DNA of 64,000 bases from Malus domestica (lineage: Eukaryota; Streptophyta; Magnoliopsida; Rosales; Rosaceae), in assembly GCF_042453785.1 (NCBI RefSeq), contig NC_091671.1, positions 37,525,001-37,589,000 of the forward strand, written 5' to 3'. The position numbers were made by a program, and so were the translations under genes. The notes beneath the pieces are model-generated. The model worked only from the letters and a program-made list of their open reading frames with translations, was not told the origin of the DNA and did not search any database. Positions 61,771 to 64,000 of the stretch are shown in pieces. Positions within the stretch are counted from its first letter, which is position 1; every line of letters begins with the position of its first letter.

Positions 61771-63831
61771 AAGCGACATTATGCATGTATTGAATATGGC
61801 CAAACAAGGTATGGCAGAACATATCTTTGGCTGGATCACCAAACAAACAATAATTTAAAAATAATTAAGGGTGGTCAGCTGGTACTGTCCCAAATGCTTA
61901 TTTGAAGGGATACATTCTTTGACAATATTATTAAAACAATGTTGATTTCTTTGGATTCTTTTGCTTTGGTGATGTGAAGTTTGATGCTCCCATTTCAATT
62001 TTATAAGTAAATAATTGATACCAAGTAGGCAGCTTAATTGATCGATGTTACTAATTTTAACAAAGAATCAGTTATGTGGGGTGCCCAATTATATCTGATA
62101 ACACATGAAATGTCTATCACATGTTGAGTTGAGTTTTCTTTTGACAAACGTATGAATGAGTGACCAACAAGTGGCTCCGACATATATATAATAATGGGTT
62201 AATATATATCTATTTTAAGAATTTTTCGGTATACCCAAAATACGACCATGTGATGTTATTGTTCTACTTATGTTATAATACATGTATTTGTTGTTTTATT
62301 AATATAAGTGAGATATATCAACTATGACTTACCACATTATAACATATAAAATAATACATTATGTTATATACATAGAATTTTCCTTTTTCTTTGCCTTTCT
62401 AAGTCTTGCTTAGAAGCATATGGTGCCATCAAAACATGTTCGGTGGTGTTTAAAGATTTAGATCCCAATATGTTTACTTGTAAATAATTAAGATGGTGAA
62501 TGATCCCACACACCATGTGGTAATGTCTATTAATTATTGTGCTCCAAATTATGGACCAACTTTTCAGATCCCCTATGGACTCCATCTATCTTCATCTTTG
62601 CTGTGGTAACGTGTGATTAGTTGGAATTAGTGAGTGCATTTTTCTCACCCCTCTAAAGTGGTGGTTGATCATCATCAATCCAATTAGTTACTGTTAGTAG
62701 ATTACTATTTTTTTGAAACTTGTGTAGTAGATGGATTAAATCAAACTCATCTACCGATAATCATTAAGGTAATGAGTATCGCCATCATTTTAAAATGATG
62801 AGCATCACCATCACTTTAAGGTGTCGAGCAAAAACATTTCTAAAATTAGTTGTAAGCAACGCATGCACCTGGCTTTCGTTATAATTAAGAATACAAAATC
62901 AATGTGCCAATGCATAAATGAAACTACAAGATATTAAGGTCACTAATTAGGTAAGCCTGAGTGATGAAAGTGAGTTTGATGTTTGATGATGAATAGAAGC
63001 AAACTAGATTCAAAGTTCGAAGACCGTCAATATAACAAAAAGACACTATAAAATTTTAGGTTTTATTTTTTCACTTAAAATTTTTCTAATCATATTGTAT
63101 AAATTAACAATAAAGAAAATCTTTTGAGGTTAGCTAGGTTTCGCATAATGATGAATCATGAATGCTGTAGTTCTCGTTTTTTTTTTTTCCAGAAAGAGGA
63201 TGGTCAGCTCAGAATGTAGTCTCTTTATAAGGAATCAATTTGTTGTTAACAATGATTTCACTTCTTTTTTTTTTAACAAACATAGCGTTAGTCGATTAAA
63301 ATGTTGGTTGTTAAGGAGAAAGTAATCGGTGGAGATCAAACCTGCACCAGAATGTATATACATGATTGTTTTCGACCACTATGGTAAAACGTCATCTGCA
63401 ACAATGATTTCACTTTGAATTTACTATATTTGTATGAATTTATAGCCGTAAAATAGTTGAATTTTCTACTTGTTAAACCCTCACAGAGAAATTTCTACTT
63501 TGTCCTCTCTTTAGGTGTTTATAAAGTCTCTTCTTCACTTAGGTTTTCCCAATCCAAGGGTCAACAAGAAAGTCTTGAGATTTATCTGTCCAATAGGTAG
63601 GGATAGTTATTTATAATTTCAGTTATTGTTGGTAACATAAGTAAAACATTTTATTAAATTACTGTCAGTGCTCTGGCAAGGTCGATTGTGATTTCCTTCA
63701 AATAACAGTATCGATTATTGATGTAACTACTACTAGTTATCTCTCGGCGATCTCAACTAGTAACAACTTGAGTTCTGACAAGAAAAATATTTATAAAATA
63801 AATGTTACATGTAATTAATTAATAATCAGCC
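61771..63831. other. Intergenic AT-rich DNA
   Basis: No gene or element I can support over about 2 kb. Short imperfect repeats near 62770-62825 ('tgatgagcatcaccatcactttaa') only. Confidence 0.4.
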
Positions 63832-63999
63832 TCAATTAAACATGCATCCTTGTTTAACATATGTTTCCTGCCACAGATTATGGTATCCATCTTCCTCACA
63901 AGGAGTATTAGTTGTAGGAATAATGCTGCCATTGTACTGAGACCCTCCAGAACTAGACATGCAATCGATGTCATCAAAACAAGAATCATCCATGTACCA
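63832..63999 (-). CDS. 3' end of a second member of the unknown family
   Basis: An open frame enters from the right edge and runs 55 codons to a TGA at 63834-63832. It begins WYMDDSCFDDIDCM and ends YHNLWQETYVKQGCMFN. This matches the C-terminal part of the frameshifted gene at 59740-60304 in order and spacing (Trp-Tyr, Asp-Cys-rich, then N-x-WQET). The rest of the gene lies outside the window. Function unknown; the Cys and Asp content might hint at metal or zinc binding but the motif is not one I know. Confidence 0.6.
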   Translation of the reverse strand, partial: WYMDDSCFDDIDCMSSSGGSQYNGSIIPTTNTPCEEDGYHNLWQETYVKQGCMFN

Positions 64000-64000
64000 A

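Overview
The window is nuclear DNA from a dicot plant. The evidence is genes split by many GT-AG introns, plant-specific families (F-box/FBD/LRR, BAHD acyltransferase, PPR, callose synthase), plant SINEs, MITEs and Ty1/copia and Ty3/gypsy elements, and AT-rich intergenic DNA. The repeat types look Rosaceae-like (apple/pear group) to me, but that is an impression, not a demonstration.

Layout. 1-6.0 kb is an F-box neighbourhood: a decayed DUF295-type fragment, one intact three-exon F-box/LRR/FBD gene on the minus strand (1517-3219), and a rearranged FBD fragment (5755-6012). 6.4-8.5 kb holds a four-exon 60S ribosomal protein L18a-like membrane protein (minus). 14.2-19.7 kb and 24.4-29.1 kb are two tandem plus-strand paralogues of a synaptotagmin-like SMP+C2 protein (NTMC2 type 6), each with 12 coding exons. 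A BAHD acyltransferase lies between them on the minus strand. 30.2-31.4 kb is an intronless PPR gene (minus). 33.6-45.1 kb is a complete callose synthase of the CALS8/GSL4 type; I could place 41 coding exons whose lengths sum to 1,952 codons plus stop.

From 47.9 kb onward the DNA is mostly mobile or decayed: a Ty3/gypsy remnant (about 47.9-49.7 kb), a TIR element carrying tandem repeats (49.7-50.7 kb), and an F-box/LRR/FBD pseudogene (51.2-59.5 kb) split by a complete but dead Ty1/copia element with matching 5-bp target duplications. Next come a small frameshifted gene of unknown family (59.7-60.3 kb), a tandem array of about 240-bp units, and at the right edge the 3' end of a second member of that unknown family.

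How the genes relate. As I recall the Arabidopsis map, the order L18a-like, NTMC2T6, PPR, callose synthase matches At3g14595, At3g14590, At3g14580 and At3g14570, so the 6-45 kb segment looks like a conserved syntenic block. Here it has been altered by tandem duplication of the NTMC2T6 gene and arrival of a BAHD gene between the copies. The flanks are F-box birth-and-death territory. I found no unknown multi-gene system. The most interesting items are the rearranged block, the paralogue tail erosion, the retroelement-split F-box gene, the unnamed small-protein pair, and several mobile elements with clean target duplications.
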